Shown here one piece after another: positions 15,402 through 23,987 of a DNA stretch of 43,089 nt. The DNA is from Nonomuraea rhizosphaerae (GTDB taxonomy: Bacteria > Actinomycetota > Actinomycetes > Streptosporangiales > Streptosporangiaceae). Every line of letters starts with the position of its first letter. Position 1 is the first letter of the stretch. The notes below the pieces were generated by a model. The model was not told the origin of the DNA and did not search any database. It saw only the letters and a list, made by a program, of their open reading frames with translations. Location of the stretch: positions 1 through 43,089 of the forward strand of contig NZ_JAHKRL010000387.1 in the NCBI RefSeq assembly GCF_019396405.1, given 5' to 3'. Both the position numbers and the translations under genes were made by a program.

Positions 15402-15484
15402 CCCGCTATGACATCACAACCGCACAACGGCCATTCCCCGTAATTCCCACCACTCGTTACTCTTCCGGACGGGAGGGGGGCTGG

Positions 15485-17356
15485 GTGCTTACTCAGGGGG
15501 CCGGGGTGGTTACTCACGGGACGACGGCCGGGGTCCGTCAGTGGCTGCGCGGCGGCGACGCCGTGATCGCCACCGCGCTCGTGATGATCGCCGTGCAACT
15601 CGTCTGGAAGTTCGGGCTCGTCCGGCGGACGTACTTCCGCCAGGACGACTTCATGTTCATCGCCAGCGGGCTGGACAACAACCTGTCGTGGGACTACCTC
15701 ATGCGGGTCGACCACGGCCACCTGGTGCCGGGGCCGTTCGCCGTCCAGTGGGCCATGGGCCGGCTGGGCGTCTACAACGACGTCCTGGCGCACATCGTCA
15801 CCATCGCGCTGCTGGGCGCGGCGAGCCTGGCGTTGCTCCGCCTGCTGAGCCTGCTGTTCGGCCCCCGGCCGGCGATCCTGGTCCCGCTGGCGTTCTACTG
15901 CCTCACCCCCATGACGATCTCGTCGCTGTCGTGGTGGACGGTGGTGATCGAGACGCTGCCGTACCAGATCGCGCTGCCGATGGCGCTGGCCTCGCACGTC
16001 CTCTACTCGCGCACGGGGCGCTTCGGGCACGCGCTGGCGGCGGCGGGCTGGACGCTGTTCGCGATGGCGTTCTTCGTCAAGGCGCCGTTCATCCTGGTGC
16101 TGGCCGTCGTGCTGAGCCTGGGCTGGCTCGGGTGGCGGGGCCGCCGGCGCGCCTGGCCGCTGTACGCGCTGCTGCTGGTGGCGTACGCGGCCGTCTTCTT
16201 CCGGCAGCTGCTGACCTCCGAGCAGCTCACCGACGACGAGGCCCAGCCCTCGCTGCCCGGCGCGGGGCTCGCGGCGCGGTTCGCCTGGACGCTGCTGTCG
16301 GGCTCACTGGTGCCCACCTCGCTGGGCGGCCCCCTGCGGTGGCAGCCGATCGGCGAGGACTACGCGACCGCCGCGCCGCCGCCCGCGCTCGTCTGGGCGG
16401 GGCTCGGCGTCGCGGTGCTCGTGGTGGCGGCGTCGCTGCTGTTCAGGCGGCGGGCCTGGGTGGCGTGGCTGACGCTGCTCGGCTACTTCGCGCTGGCCGA
16501 CGTGGTGCCCGTCATGATCGGGCGGATCAAGGAGCTAGGTCCGGATCTGAGCGGGTTCGAGCTGCGGTACATCTCCTCCACGGCCATGGTCACCGCCATC
16601 GTCGTCGGGCTCGCGTTCATCCCCGTCGCCGGTGAGGAGCATCCCTGGCGGAGCGCCAGGCTGCCCCGGCTGCGGCCGCTGCGGCACGCCTGGATCCCGC
16701 TGACGGCCGCGTTCACGGCCGGCTCGGTCTGGTCGGTCACCGCCTACGCCCGGCTGCCGCTCGGCGAGAACGTCAGGAGCTACGTCGAGACCGGCCGGCT
16801 GGCGCTCCAGCGGGCGCCGGAGAAGGCGGTCATCCTCGACACGCACGTGCCCGCCAAGGTGGTCTACCCGATCTTCTTCCACGACTACGCGCTGAACTCC
16901 AGCGTCCTCGGCCCGGTCGCCCCGCACCCGGTGACCTGGATCCGGCGGCTCAGCGGGCCGCTGCGCAACCCGCTCACCTTCGACCCGCAGGGCCGGCTGC
17001 GCCCGGTCGGCATCGACGGGCTGACGATCCCGCAGCGGGACGGCTGCACGAAGGTGGGCGCGCGTGAGGTGCGCTTCCCGCTGCCGGTCCGCCTGCCGGA
17101 GGGCGGCTGGACCGCGCAGGTCGGCTACCTGAACCCGTCCGTCACCCGGCTGTCGGTCGGCCTCGGCGCCGGCCGCTCCGCTCCGGTCCAGGCGGACAAG
17201 GGGTTCGGCTGGACGTTCGCCACGGTCGAGGGCGGCGGCAGGGAGCTGGTGATCCGCACCGAAGGCGGGCCGGACGCGTGCGTGGGCGAGATCAGGATCG
17301 GCGTGCCGCGCCCGTCGGCCGACGGCGCCCCGAGCCCGCTCCAGCCGGTCTCATGA
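15485..17356 (+). CDS. Large polytopic membrane protein, GT-C glycosyltransferase-like
   Basis: A 623-residue protein with roughly eleven membrane spans (about 23-470) and an extracytoplasmic C-terminal domain of about 150 residues. The loop after the first span contains YFRQDDFMFIASG (D54, D55), the paired acids typical of GT-C transferases of the PMT/ArnT kind. The C-terminal domain, with strands such as GWTAQVGYLNPSVTRLSVGLG, looks like a beta-sandwich. The GTG start is chosen for the GGAGGGGGG site 5-12 bases upstream; the open frame extends to 15362 without a better start. It is transcribed alone, divergent from the preceding membrane protein, and ends at a strong hairpin. I do not recognise a named family; a sugar transfer from a lipid carrier is inferred. 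Confidence 0.72.
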   Translation: MLTQGAGVVTHGTTAGVRQWLRGGDAVIATALVMIAVQLVWKFGLVRRTYFRQDDFMFIASGLDNNLSWDYLMRVDHGHLVPGPFAVQWAMGRLGVYNDVLAHIVTIALLGAASLALLRLLSLLFGPRPAILVPLAFYCLTPMTISSLSWWTVVIETLPYQIALPMALASHVLYSRTGRFGHALAAAGWTLFAMAFFVKAPFILVLAVVLSLGWLGWRGRRRAWPLYALLLVAYAAVFFRQLLTSEQLTDDEAQPSLPGAGLAARFAWTLLSGSLVPTSLGGPLRWQPIGEDYATAAPPPALVWAGLGVAVLVVAASLLFRRRAWVAWLTLLGYFALADVVPVMIGRIKELGPDLSGFELRYISSTAMVTAIVVGLAFIPVAGEEHPWRSARLPRLRPLRHAWIPLTAAFTAGSVWSVTAYARLPLGENVRSYVETGRLALQRAPEKAVILDTHVPAKVVYPIFFHDYALNSSVLGPVAPHPVTWIRRLSGPLRNPLTFDPQGRLRPVGIDGLTIPQRDGCTKVGAREVRFPLPVRLPEGGWTAQVGYLNPSVTRLSVGLGAGRSAPVQADKGFGWTFATVEGGGRELVIRTEGGPDACVGEIRIGVPRPSADGAPSPLQPVS

Positions 17357-17376
17357 CGGCCCGGGCGGCGCCCCGT

Positions 17377-17412
17377 GGGGGGCCGGGTTCCCCCTGAGAA
17401 GCCCGGCCCCCG
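17377..17412. terminator. Bidirectional hairpin terminator
   Basis: Exact 10-base arms GGGGGCCGGG (17378-17387) and CCCGGCCCCC (17402-17411) enclose a 14-base loop. The hairpin fills the 60-base gap between the convergent membrane-protein and acyl-CoA dehydrogenase genes and can serve both strands. Confidence 0.75.
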
Positions 17413-17416
17413 CCAC

Positions 17417-19594
17417 TCACTTGCCCGGCTCGGGGTCCCGAGGCAGGCCGAGCATGCGCTCCCCGATGATGTTGAGCTGCACCTCAGTCGTACCCCCGTA
17501 GATGGTCATCGCCCGAGTGGCCAGCACCGCGCGGTTCCAGTAGCCCGCGTCGCCGAGCCGCATGTCGGCGGCCACCACCGCGGCCGAGCCCAGCAGCGAC
17601 ACCGCCGTCTCCGACACGTGCTGGGCGTGCGAGGTGGACAGCAGCTTGCGTACGGAGGCGTCCGCGCCAGGCTCGGCGCCGGCGAGCTGCTTGAGCGTCA
17701 CCCGCAGCGACAGCGCGTTGATCGAGTGCCCCTCGCAGATCACCTGCGCGACCTCGTGCGCCTCGACGGGGGTCAGCTCACGGCCGAGCCGCCCGGCGAG
17801 CCCGAGCAGGTCCGACACCGACGACCCGGTGCCGCCGGAGCCGGAGGAGAGCGAGACCCGCTCGTTCGACAGCGTGTTGCGGGCGACCTTCCAGCCCTGC
17901 CCGACCTCGCCCACGACCAGGTCGTCCGGCACGAACACGTCGTCCAGGAACACCTCGTTGAACAGGTTCTCGCCGGTCATCTCGGTCAGCGGCCGGACGG
18001 TGACCCCCGGCCCCTTCATGTCGACCAGGAAATACGTGATGCCCTCGTGCTTGGAGCCCTCGGAAGAGTTGCGGGCGATGCAGATGCCCCATTCGGCCAC
18101 GTGCGCGACCGACGTCCAGATCTTCTGGCCGTTGAGCCTCCAGCCGCCCTCGACCTTCTCGGCCTTCATCTGCAGCGAGGCCAGGTCGGACCCGGCGCCG
18201 GGCTCGGAGAAGAGCTGGCACCAGATCATCTCGCCGCTGAGCGTCTTGGGCAGGAAGCGTTCCTGCTGCTCGGGCGTGCCGTACGCGACCACGGACGGCA
18301 CCACCCACGCGCCGATGATCATCGACGGCAGCTTCACCCGGGCGGCCTTCAGCTCCTGCGCGATCAGCACCTGCTCCAGCGGCTTGGCGCCGCGGCCCCA
18401 CGGCGCGGGCAGGTGCGGCATGACGAAGCCGCGCCCGGCCAGCGCCCGCTTCTGCTCCTTGCCCTCCAGCTCCTTCAGCGAGGCGATCTCCGCGCGGATC
18501 GACTCGCGCAGCTCCTCGGCGTCCTCGGGCAGGTCGATCTCCATCTCGCGCGTGACGCCGTCCATGGCGAGCGCGGTGACGGTCGCCGCCCACTCGGCCG
18601 ACGGGCCGAGCAGCGCGCGCAGCGTGAGCGCGCGGCGGTAGTAGAGGTGGACGTCGTGCTCGTAGGTGTAGCCGATGCCGCCGAACGTCTGGATCGCGTC
18701 CTTGGCGCACTGCACGGCCGCGTCGGGGGCCATGACGCCGGCGATCGCGGCCGCGTACTCCAGCTCCTTGCCGTCGGCGCGGGAGGCGTCCCAGACGGTG
18801 GCGCGGGCCTGCTCCAGCGCCACGAGCATGCGTGACAGCTTGTGCTTGATGCCCTGGAACTGGCCGATCGGGCGGCCGAACTGGACCCGCACCTTGGCGT
18901 AGTCGGCGGCGGCCCGCACGCACCAGGAGGCCAGTCCCGCGGCCTCGGCGCCGAACAGGATCGCGGCGATGTTGCGCACGTCGGCGCTCTGGACGCCGCC
19001 CAGGACGCCCAGGGCCGGCACCGCCACCTCCGACAGCTCGACCTTGGCCGACGGGCGGGTCAGGTCGAGGGACTTCAGCTCGGTGACGGTGGCCGAGGAG
19101 GCGTCGACGATCACCCACTCCTCGCCGTCGGGCGTGGCGACCGGCAGCACCAGCACGTCGGCCAGCGAGCCGCCGAGCACGGGCTCGGCCGTGCCGGAGA
19201 CGGTCAGGCCGCCCTCGTCGTCGTACGCGCCGGTCAGCGAGCCGCTCAGCGCGACGGCGGCGGTGAGGGTGCCGTCGGCGAGCGATTCCAGGCGCTCGGG
19301 CCGCTTGGAGGCGTTGATCACGGCACTGGCCAGCACGGTCGGCAGGAACGGCCCCGGCGCCACGCGCTCGGCCAGCGCCTCGACGGCCACGGCCGCCTCC
19401 AGCAGGTCGTACCCGGAGCCGCCGTGCTCCTCGGGCAGGTGCAGGCCCAGCAGGCCCTGCTCGGCCAGCCCGGCCCAGAAGGCGGGGCGCCCTTCCGCCG
19501 CGGTCCGCAGCAGCTCGCCGGGGATGTTCCGCTCGGCCCAGCCGCTCACCGACTCGCGGAGCGCCTCGTGCTCCTCGCTCAACCCGATCGCCAT
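17417..19594 (-). CDS. Fused two-domain acyl-CoA dehydrogenase (FadE34/FadE6-like)
   Basis: A 725-residue protein made of two tandem acyl-CoA dehydrogenase units: N-domain about 1-350 (ending FGGIGYTYEHDVHLYYRRA, 304-322) and C-domain about 355-725 (FAD/substrate segment QLFSEPGAGSDLASLQ at 460-475, GQKIWTS at 489-495, IYGGTTEVQLNII at 698-710). Actinobacteria have several fused FadE proteins of about 720 residues, among them FadE34 of the cholesterol side-chain pathway. In the C-domain the catalytic glutamate place of medium-chain enzymes (YEGT) reads YGGT, so the base must lie elsewhere, as in many GGTxE enzymes. The ATG has TGGAGGA 8 bases upstream. It expectedly oxidises an acyl-CoA to a 2-enoyl-CoA with FAD and passes electrons to ETF. 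Substrate unknown. Confidence 0.88.
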   Translation of the reverse strand: MAIGLSEEHEALRESVSGWAERNIPGELLRTAAEGRPAFWAGLAEQGLLGLHLPEEHGGSGYDLLEAAVAVEALAERVAPGPFLPTVLASAVINASKRPERLESLADGTLTAAVALSGSLTGAYDDEGGLTVSGTAEPVLGGSLADVLVLPVATPDGEEWVIVDASSATVTELKSLDLTRPSAKVELSEVAVPALGVLGGVQSADVRNIAAILFGAEAAGLASWCVRAAADYAKVRVQFGRPIGQFQGIKHKLSRMLVALEQARATVWDASRADGKELEYAAAIAGVMAPDAAVQCAKDAIQTFGGIGYTYEHDVHLYYRRALTLRALLGPSAEWAATVTALAMDGVTREMEIDLPEDAEELRESIRAEIASLKELEGKEQKRALAGRGFVMPHLPAPWGRGAKPLEQVLIAQELKAARVKLPSMIIGAWVVPSVVAYGTPEQQERFLPKTLSGEMIWCQLFSEPGAGSDLASLQMKAEKVEGGWRLNGQKIWTSVAHVAEWGICIARNSSEGSKHEGITYFLVDMKGPGVTVRPLTEMTGENLFNEVFLDDVFVPDDLVVGEVGQGWKVARNTLSNERVSLSSGSGGTGSSVSDLLGLAGRLGRELTPVEAHEVAQVICEGHSINALSLRVTLKQLAGAEPGADASVRKLLSTSHAQHVSETAVSLLGSAAVVAADMRLGDAGYWNRAVLATRAMTIYGGTTEVQLNIIGERMLGLPRDPEPGK

Positions 19595-19626
19595 CGCACA
19601 TCCTCCAGCCAGGCCCGGTGTATGCC

Positions 19627-19639
19627 AGAACCATATTCT
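19627..19639. promoter_or_regulatory. AGAAC-N3-ATTCT inverted repeat upstream of the dehydrogenase
   Basis: AGAACCATATTCT lies 33-45 bases upstream of the dehydrogenase ATG on the minus strand. It is close to the AGAACCAATTCT at 13804 and to the CAGAAT-N3-ATTCTG palindrome at 20874. A CCTAGAG sequence follows at 19655. It may be an operator; the arms are short, so this is weak. Confidence 0.4.
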
Positions 19640-19655
19640 AGAGGATGCTTCGGTC

Positions 19656-20822
19656 CTAGAGGGTCCGTACGTTGGTCACGAGCGTGTTCAGGTCGCGATA
19701 GTACGACTTGCCGCTCTGCGGGATCGACGCGTACAGCATCGCCGGCTTGGTCTTGCCCACCTCGTGCACCGAGATCACGGCCCGGGACTTCTGCGCCTTG
19801 CCCTTCACCGTGTACGTGACCTCGTAGCCCAGCATCCAGCCCTGACCGACGGGGACCTTCTGCGACCCGGTCCACCTCAGCGTGGCGCCGGCCGGGTACT
19901 GGGAGCGCAGCGTCCACCGGGCGCCCCTGACGGCGAGGGCGCGGTAGTCGGCGGACGTCTTCGGCTTGGTCTTGGGCGCGTCGCCGGGCAGCATCGACGA
20001 GGCGATCACCGTGTGCGGGACGGCCACCTTGCCCACCCGCTGGGCGATGGCGAACGGCGCGAACGACTTGGCCGTCCACGGCCTGCCCAGCCTGGGATAG
20101 CTGATGCCGGTGGCCAGGTCGGAGATCGTGCCGATGACGACGGTCGGCGTGCCGGACTGGACCGGGTAGGCCAGGCTCCTCGGCGCGGCCGGCAGCGCGA
20201 CCGCGGTCGAGGACGGCTTGGGCGAGCCGGACGGGCCGGGGACCGTCGCGACCTCCGCGCCCTGGCGCTGGACCGGCACGTCCGTCTTCGGGACGTCGCC
20301 GGAGAAGATCACGAACACCAGCATCACGGCGAGCACGGTGGCGACGATCGCGCCGAGCAGGTAGACGACCTTGATCGGGACGTCGCCGACCCGCGCGACG
20401 AGGCCGCGCTTGGGCGGCGCGACCGGCGGCACGTGCGGGTGCGCCTCGGCCTGAGGCTGCGGCTCAGCCTGGGGCGGCGGCGGGGCGGGCCGGGGGTTCG
20501 CGGCGGGCTGGGGGTTCGCGGCGAGCTGCGGATTTGCGGGCTGCGGACGCGGCGCGGGCCGGGGTTGCGGGCGCGGCTCGGGCCGGACCTCGGGCTGCTG
20601 TCGCTGCTCAGGCTGGGGCTGGGGTTGCGGCTGGGGGCGCTGTTCGGGCTCCGGCCGGGGTCGCTGCGGCCGGGGCTGGGGCTGCGGTTTGGGGGTCGGG
20701 AGCCGCGGAACCGTGACCGTCCGGGTCTCCGACTCCTCCTCAGCAGGCAGAACGACCTTCCTGAACGGCGTGGTGGGTGAGTCCGAGGAAGGTACCTGGT
20801 CCTGGTCGCCGACATCCGCCAT
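19656..20822 (-). CDS. Pro/Gln-rich single-span membrane protein, function unknown
   Basis: A 388-residue protein in three parts. Residues 1-140 are a disordered stretch of alternating proline with glutamine, arginine and glutamate; a single membrane span follows (about 149-173, VVYLLGAIVATVLAVMLVFVIF); the remaining 210 residues lie outside the cytoplasm. The outer domain includes VVIGTISDLATGISYPRLGRPWTAKSF and a conserved-looking GWMLGYEVTYTVKGKAQKSRAVISVHEVGKTKPAMLYASIP, without recognised catalytic motifs. The low-complexity N-terminus is on the cytoplasmic side, with PPKRGLVARVGDVPIK just before the span fitting the positive-inside rule. The ATG has a weak ribosome-binding site. It lies 61 bases upstream of the dehydrogenase gene on the same strand and is divergent from an acyl-CoA synthetase. 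I do not recognise the family. Confidence 0.75.
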   Translation of the reverse strand: MADVGDQDQVPSSDSPTTPFRKVVLPAEEESETRTVTVPRLPTPKPQPQPRPQRPRPEPEQRPQPQPQPQPEQRQQPEVRPEPRPQPRPAPRPQPANPQLAANPQPAANPRPAPPPPQAEPQPQAEAHPHVPPVAPPKRGLVARVGDVPIKVVYLLGAIVATVLAVMLVFVIFSGDVPKTDVPVQRQGAEVATVPGPSGSPKPSSTAVALPAAPRSLAYPVQSGTPTVVIGTISDLATGISYPRLGRPWTAKSFAPFAIAQRVGKVAVPHTVIASSMLPGDAPKTKPKTSADYRALAVRGARWTLRSQYPAGATLRWTGSQKVPVGQGWMLGYEVTYTVKGKAQKSRAVISVHEVGKTKPAMLYASIPQSGKSYYRDLNTLVTNVRTL

Positions 20823-20846
20823 GGCCTTGAGGTTACGTCACGAACG

Positions 20847-20888
20847 AGCGGGATAATTCCGCTATTCCCCCTGCAGAATCTAATTCTG
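20847..20888. promoter_or_regulatory. Divergent promoter with two palindromes
   Basis: The 67-base gap between two divergent starts holds AGCGGGATAATTCCGCT (20847-20863, arms paired except one base) and the perfect palindrome CAGAAT-CTA-ATTCTG (20874-20888). The latter ends one base before the acyl-CoA synthetase ATG, so a bound repressor would block initiation on that side. The AT content stands out from the GC-rich surroundings. Confidence 0.55.
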
Positions 20889-20889
20889 T

Positions 20890-22329
20890 ATGGTCGCGGA
20901 CATGAGGGGCTTCTACGAGATCGCCACCGCCGACCCCGGACGCCCCGCTCTGCTGGGCCCTGGCGGCGTGACGTACGGCGAGCTGCTCCACCGCGTCCAC
21001 CAGGCATCCAACGGCCTGGTCGAACGCGGGGTACGGCCGGGCGACGCCGTGGTGACCGTGCTCAGGAACGGGCTCGACGCCCTGACGACGATGCTCGCGA
21101 CGTACCAGATCGGGGCCTACCTGGTGCCGGTGAACTGGCACTTCACGGCGGACGAGATCGGCTACATCGTGGCGGACTGCGGCGCGAGGGCGGTGATCGC
21201 GCCCGGCTCGCTGACGGTCGCCGACCTCGTCGCCGGACAGCCGGGGGACCCGCCGGCGCACCGGCGGGCCGGGTCGATGATGCTCTACACCTCGGGCACC
21301 ACCGGCCGTCCCAAGGGCGTGCGCAGGCGGCTGCTGGACCTGTCGCCGGAGGAGCTGTACCCGATCCTGGAGCGCAAGAGCTGGCGGCACTTCCGGCTGC
21401 CGTCCGGCGGGGTGCACCTGGTGTGCTCGCAGCTCTACCACTCGGCCCCGTACGGGCAGGCGATGATGGCGCTGCAGCTCGGGCACTCGGTCGTCGCGCC
21501 CGAGCGGTTCGACGCGGCCGGGACGCTGGCGCTGGTCGAGCGGTACCGGGTGACGAACGCGTTCATGGTGCCCACGATGTTCCACCGGCTGCTGGCCGTG
21601 CCGGAGCGGGAGTCGTACGACCTGTCGTCGATCACCCACCTCTACCACGGCGCGGCGCCGTGCCCGCCCGCGACCAAGCAGGCGATGATCGACTGGCTCG
21701 GCCCGGTGCTGTGGGAGTACTACGGCTCCACCGAGGCGGCGGTGGCCACCATGGTCTCCTCCCAGGAGTGGCTGGCCAGGCCGGGCACGGTCGGCAGGGC
21801 GCTGGACGGGATGGCGTTCACGATCGTCGGCGAGGACGGCGAGGAGGTCGCCCCCGGCGAGCCGGGACTGGTCTACATCGGCGGCGTGAACCGCTTCGAG
21901 TACCACGGCGACCCCGGCAAGACGGCGGCCTCCATGCGCGGCCGCGCCTACACCCCCGGCGACATCGGCTACCTGGACGACGAGGGCTACCTGTTCCTGC
22001 TCGACCGCAGGACCGACCTGATCATCTCCGGCGGCGTGAACATCTACCCCGCCGAGATCGAGGCCGCCCTCCTCGAGCACCCCTCCGTGGCCGACGTCGC
22101 CGTCATCGGCGTGCCCGACCCCGAGTGGGGCCAGCGGGTGGTGGCGCTCGTCCAGCCCGCGACCGGGGCCGAGACCGGCGGGCTGGCGGCCGAGCTGCTG
22201 CGGCACTGCGAGCCCCGGCTGGCCAAGCTCAAGCATCCGCGCGTCATCGAGCTGCGCGACGCGCTGCCGCGCACACCCACCGGCAAACTCAGCAGACGGT
22301 CGGTTCGGGAGGCGTATCTTTCCAGGTGA
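20890..22329 (+). CDS. Acyl-CoA synthetase (AMP-forming), second copy
   Basis: A 479-residue ANL-family enzyme, shorter than the first copy. The phosphate loop [11 protein letters not shown] is at 133-143, [10 protein letters not shown] at about 274-283, [21 protein letters not shown] at 356-376, NIYPAEIE at 384-391 and the catalytic lysine in RTPTGK at 466. It shares many blocks with the 170-1720 enzyme (for example [17 protein letters not shown]), so they are related paralogues. Two starts are possible, ATG 20890 or ATG 20902; neither has a clear ribosome-binding site and a leaderless start is possible. It is divergent from the Pro/Gln-rich membrane protein and followed after 18 bases by a protease gene that is functionally unrelated. 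Substrate unknown. Confidence 0.88.
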   Translation: MVADMRGFYEIATADPGRPALLGPGGVTYGELLHRVHQASNGLVERGVRPGDAVVTVLRNGLDALTTMLATYQIGAYLVPVNWHFTADEIGYIVADCGARAVIAPGSLTVADLVAGQPGDPPAHRRAGSMMLYTSGTTGRPKGVRRRLLDLSPEELYPILERKSWRHFRLPSGGVHLVCSQLYHSAPYGQAMMALQLGHSVVAPERFDAAGTLALVERYRVTNAFMVPTMFHRLLAVPERESYDLSSITHLYHGAAPCPPATKQAMIDWLGPVLWEYYGSTEAAVATMVSSQEWLARPGTVGRALDGMAFTIVGEDGEEVAPGEPGLVYIGGVNRFEYHGDPGKTAASMRGRAYTPGDIGYLDDEGYLFLLDRRTDLIISGGVNIYPAEIEAALLEHPSVADVAVIGVPDPEWGQRVVALVQPATGAETGGLAAELLRHCEPRLAKLKHPRVIELRDALPRTPTGKLSRRSVREAYLSR

Positions 22330-22347
22330 GCGGGGCAGATACCCTGC

Positions 22348-23439
22348 ATGAGCAAGATCGCCGCAGGGATCGCCGCCGGTGTGCTGGTGGCCGGATGCGC
22401 CTCGCAGGGGCCCGCCACCATGGCCGGCCCGGCGTCGCCGGCGCCCGCCACGACCACCGGCCCGGCCTCCCCCGCGCCCTCCGCCGGCGCCAGCTCGCCG
22501 GTGGCGGTCCAGCCGCTGGAGCAGACGTACGAGCTGGTCATCAAGCGGGTCCTGCCGTCGATCGTGCAGATCACCACCAAGGTGGGGCTCGGCTCGGGCA
22601 TCGTGTACGACTCGGCGGGCCACGTCCTCACGAACGCGCACGTCGTGGGCCAGGCGACCCAGATGAACGTGACGCTGGCCACCGGCAGCGCCCCGCGCAC
22701 CGCCCGCCTCGTCAAGACCTTCAGCGGCGGCGACCTGGCCGTCGTCAAGGTGGACGATCCCAAGGGGCTGACGCCGGCCAGGTTCGGCGACTCCTCGCAG
22801 CTGCGGGTGGGGCAGTTCGTCCTGGCCATGGGCAACCCGCTGGGGCTGTCCGGCAGCGTCACCGACGGCATCATCTCCGCGCTGGGCCGTACGGTCAGCG
22901 AGCCGCAGGCCCCCGACTCCCCCGGCGCGACGATCAGCGGCGCCATCCAGACGTCGGCGGCCATCAACCCCGGCAACAGCGGCGGCGCGCTGGTCGACAT
23001 GTCCGGGCAGGTCATCGGCATCCCCACGCTCGCCGCCACGGACCCCGACCTCGGCGGCGGGGCCGCACCGGGCATCGGGTTCGCGATCCCGAGCAACACC
23101 GCCACGGACATCGCCGCTCAGATCGTGCGCGACGGCAAGGTCACCAACAGCCACCGGGCCGCGCTCGGCATCCGGGGGAGCACGGTGATCGGCAGCGACG
23201 GCAAGCCGACCGGGGCCGGGGTGGCCAAGGTCGACAAGGGCAGCGCCGCCGAGAAGGCGGGGATCCGGGCCGGCGACGTGATCGTCTCGATCAACGGGAA
23301 GGAGACGGCGACCATGTCGGAGCTGGCCGAGGTGCTGACGACGCTGCGTCCGGGGCAGCAGGCCAAGGTGGAGATCGTCCGGTCGGACGGCGGCCGCAGG
23401 ACGGTCACCGTGACCCTGGGCACCCTGCCGGGCGACTGA
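22348..23439 (+). CDS. HtrA/DegP-like S1C serine protease lipoprotein
   Basis: A 363-residue exported trypsin-like protease. The first 17 residues form a lipoprotein signal with lipobox VAGC (C17), followed by an Ala/Pro/Ser/Thr-rich linker to about 50. The catalytic triad is complete: H98 in TNAHVVG, D129 in GGDLAVVKVD and S211 in NPGNSGGAL. A PDZ domain occupies about 270-355 (GVAKVDKGSAAEKAGIRAGDVIVSINGKE). Members degrade or refold damaged envelope proteins, and the lipid anchor would hold it on the outer face of the membrane. Most actinobacterial HtrA proteins have an N-terminal membrane span rather than a lipobox. It starts 18 bases after the acyl-CoA synthetase and converges on the OmpA gene with an 11-base gap. 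Confidence 0.9.
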   Translation: MSKIAAGIAAGVLVAGCASQGPATMAGPASPAPATTTGPASPAPSAGASSPVAVQPLEQTYELVIKRVLPSIVQITTKVGLGSGIVYDSAGHVLTNAHVVGQATQMNVTLATGSAPRTARLVKTFSGGDLAVVKVDDPKGLTPARFGDSSQLRVGQFVLAMGNPLGLSGSVTDGIISALGRTVSEPQAPDSPGATISGAIQTSAAINPGNSGGALVDMSGQVIGIPTLAATDPDLGGGAAPGIGFAIPSNTATDIAAQIVRDGKVTNSHRAALGIRGSTVIGSDGKPTGAGVAKVDKGSAAEKAGIRAGDVIVSINGKETATMSELAEVLTTLRPGQQAKVEIVRSDGGRRTVTVTLGTLPGD

Positions 23440-23450
23440 CCCGCCTGTTC

Positions 23451-23987
23451 CTACTGCTTCACCTTGAAGATGATCTCCACCCGGCGGTTCTTGGCGCGGT
23501 TCGCGGCGACGGGCCGGCCGTCGACGAGGTTGGGGGCCTTGGGGCGGCTCTCGCCGTAGCCCTTCGACTGAAGGGTGGTGTTCGCGCCGGTCAGCAGCCC
23601 CCTGACCGCCTGTTGCACGGCCTGCGCGCGGCGCAGCGACAGCGTGTTGTTGTAGGCGTCGGCGCCCTGGTCGTCGGTGTGGCCCTCGACCCGGACCACG
23701 CCCCCCGCGCCCTCCTCGTTGATCTTCGCGGCCACGTCCCGGAGCCGCTGCCTGGCCTTGGCGGTCAGCACCCACTTGTCCACCGCGAACAGCACGTCGC
23801 TGGTCAGCGCCACCGTCACCTGCTGCCCCCGCTTGGTCTCGCTCTCGGTGCCGTCGAGCGACTCGACCTCGCCGATGATGTCCTCGACCGGCAGGACGAG
23901 GTCCTCCACGACGCCGGTGGCGTTCTGCGGCGGGGCGGGCGTCGGGGACAGGGCCAGTGCCAGCGCGACGCTAAGAGATCGGAACAT
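23451..23987 (-). CDS. Exported OmpA-domain protein
   Basis: A 178-residue protein with a short N-terminal hydrophobic signal (MFRSLSVALALALSPTPAPP), a linker and a C-terminal OmpA/MotB domain (about 60-178). The peptidoglycan-binding signature is clear: LTAKARQRLRDVAAKI, VRVEGHTDDQGADAYNNTLSLRRAQAVQ, and NRAKNRRVEIIF, with the D and R that grip diaminopimelate. The ATG lies inside the end of the preceding lipoprotein gene (17-base overlap), so the two are coupled. The domain would bind the cell wall. OmpA-like domains are unusual but known in monoderm actinobacteria, where they link envelope proteins to peptidoglycan. No outer-membrane barrel is present. Confidence 0.88.
   Translation of the reverse strand: MFRSLSVALALALSPTPAPPQNATGVVEDLVLPVEDIIGEVESLDGTESETKRGQQVTVALTSDVLFAVDKWVLTAKARQRLRDVAAKINEEGAGGVVRVEGHTDDQGADAYNNTLSLRRAQAVQQAVRGLLTGANTTLQSKGYGESRPKAPNLVDGRPVAANRAKNRRVEIIFKVKQ

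Noticed and set aside
20833-23775. 980-codon minus-strand frame
   Set aside because: It covers the acyl-CoA synthetase and HtrA genes on the other strand, both with clear motifs. The frame itself has none.
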